Below, one piece after another: positions 63,080-64,000 of a stretch of DNA of 64,000 nt. The stretch's first letter is position 1, and each line of letters starts with the position of its first letter. Made by a program: the position numbers and the translations under genes. Source of the DNA: Prorocentrum cordatum (Eukaryota > Sar > Dinophyceae > Prorocentrales > Prorocentraceae); contig CAUYUJ010021062.1 in assembly GCA_963575745.1 (NCBI GenBank), positions 1 to 64,000 on the forward strand, written 5' to 3'. The notes below the pieces were generated by a model. It did no database searches and was not told the origin of the DNA. It saw only the letters and a list, made by a program, of their open reading frames with translations.

Positions 63080-63560
63080 CAAAGGGGAGGGGGGGCTAGG
63101 CTTAAGCTACCCCCCCTCCCTTGAGCCGCCCTTGTTGGAAGCACCCCCCCCCCTCCACCCTTTTTGTTTGCAGGGGGGGGGGGAGGGGCTTACAGCTACC
63201 CCCCCCCCCCCCTCGAGCCCTCCCCGGAAGCTACCCCCCCCCCCCCCCATCCCCCCCTTTCCAAAGGGGGGGGGTGTGCTTAAGCTACCCCCCCCTCCCT
63301 TGGCGCCGCCCTGCTGGAAGCTACCCCCCCCCTCCCCCCCTTTCGTGCAAAGGGGGGGGGGGCTTGGAAGCTACCCACCCCCCCCCCCCTTTGGCCGCCC
63401 CGGAAGCTACCCCCCCCCCCTCTACACCCCGGGGGGGTGCTTAAGCTACCGCCCCCCCTCCCTTGGAGCCGCCCTGCTGGAAGCTCCCCCCCCCCCCCCC
63501 CTTTGTGCCAAAGGGGGGGGGGGCTTGGAAGCCCCCCCCCCCTTCCCCCCTTTGGCCGCC
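63080..63560. repeat. C-run/G-run palindromic repeat
   Basis: Alternating runs of 8-16 C and 8-12 G separated by CTTGGAAGCTA, GCTTAAGCTA and TTTGTGCAAA, in units of roughly 65-80 bp. CCCCCCTTT-GTGCC-AAAGGGGGG (63500-63528) is a strong hairpin; similar ones are near 63250 and 63345. G runs could form quadruplexes. Confidence 0.9.
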
Positions 63561-63594
63561 CAGCCCCCGGAGCCTCCGCCCTCCCTTTCGCCGA

Positions 63595-63940
63595 CGATCC
63601 AAAATGAACGACCCACGATCGAGGATGGACGATCGACGATCAACGATCGACGATCGAAAATCCCAATCAAATCGCTTGCAATCGATTACACTCCATTCCA
63701 CTGCAATCCCCCTCCCCACCTCCCTCCGCTCCCTCCCCTCCCTCCCCACCCTTCGTTCCATCTCCTCCCTCCCATCCCTCTCCTCCCCTCCCTCCCTTCC
63801 GTCCTGTCCCTCCCCTGCAATCCAATCGATTGAATCGATTGCAATTCAACCGATTGCAATCCAATCGATTGCAATCCAATGGATTGCAATCGAATCGTTT
63901 GCAATCCAATGGATTGCAATCGATTGCAACGCAAGTGTAT
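63595..63940. repeat. ATCGATTGCAATCCA-type satellite with pyrimidine insert
   Basis: GACGATCGACGATCAACGATC units at 63625-63660. GCAATCGATT near 63675. A CCCTCC pyrimidine stretch at 63705-63815. Then about eight ATTGCAATCCAATCGATT units at 63816-63930 in both orientations, giving many overlapping palindromes (ATCGAT, TTGCAA, AATCGATT). Confidence 0.85.
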
Positions 63941-64000
63941 CATTCAACTCGTCCCGTGCCAACGCCCGGGAACGAAACATTACCCTGGCGACGTACCCAA

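Overview
This window is nuclear DNA of a dinoflagellate, most likely a large, GC-rich genome of the Prorocentrum kind (the genus is an inference). The evidence is: (1) relicts of the dinoflagellate spliced leader (DinoSL, ending in CCATTTTGGCTCAAG) at 8049-8069, 18875-18895 and 59692-59707, each directly upstream of a coding region on the minus strand; (2) very sparse coding sequence in a sea of trinucleotide microsatellites, minisatellites and a degenerate CCAAGAGGCC-type repeat; (3) fragments of retrotransposon proteins and multicopy gene families that I recognise from dinoflagellate genomes. No bacterial, phage, organellar, rRNA, tRNA or CRISPR feature is supported.

Every coding segment I can support is on the minus strand: 6406-7895, 16187-16708, 16952-18813, 21730-22546, 25100-26800, 27186-29842, 33161-33640, 34569-35318, 36450-38111, 41190-42102, 45170-47190, 48665-49967, about 55660-55920, and 56416-59596. 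This fits the unidirectional gene blocks known in dinoflagellates. Most segments carry frameshifts, and several have a relict spliced leader at the 5' end. They therefore look like mRNA-derived retrocopies at different stages of decay. The best preserved is a multi-pass membrane protein (56416-59596) whose extracellular loop has been expanded by in-frame Ser/Thr-rich 36-residue repeats. Next is a polytopic membrane protein with PAS-like domains (16952-18813). The 45-47 kb locus is different: it has a clean 78-nt GT-AG intron, so it was not made by simple reverse transcription of a spliced mRNA.

Layout: 0-6 kb is CCT/CAT/GGA microsatellite with older repeats between; 6.4-8.1 kb is an SL-bearing retrocopy; 8.3-16 kb is mixed repeats; 16-19 kb is a retrotransposon zinc-finger fragment and the PAS membrane retrocopy; 19.2-21.7 kb holds two inverted arrays of one 90-bp minisatellite family; 21.7-24 kb is a small possible gene plus two foldback elements; 24-27 kb is a SINE-like element, a CCAAGAGG tract and a truncated reverse-transcriptase element; 27.2-29.9 kb is an unrecognised decayed gene; 30-31.4 kb is CAT, CCCA and CA microsatellite; 31.5-34.5 kb holds a nested inverted repeat and the 3' end of another retroelement; 34.5-42.2 kb has three multicopy-family fragments and a 1-kb tandem duplication with GGA tracts; 43-50 kb has tandem repeats and two probable genes; 51-55.6 kb is higher-order repeat interrupted by a 102-bp minisatellite block; 56.4-59.7 kb is the membrane-protein gene; 60-64 kb is CAT microsatellite, a second SINE-like copy, a 350-bp tandem repeat, C-run/G-run palindromes and an ATCGATTGCAATCC-type satellite.

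The central theme is mRNA recycling. Spliced-leader-tagged transcripts have been copied back into a repeat-rich genome, apparently more than once in at least one case (abutting relict leaders at 8034-8069). I found no defence or biosynthetic system. All translations, periods and identities were done by eye, and exact boundaries are approximate unless a motif is given.
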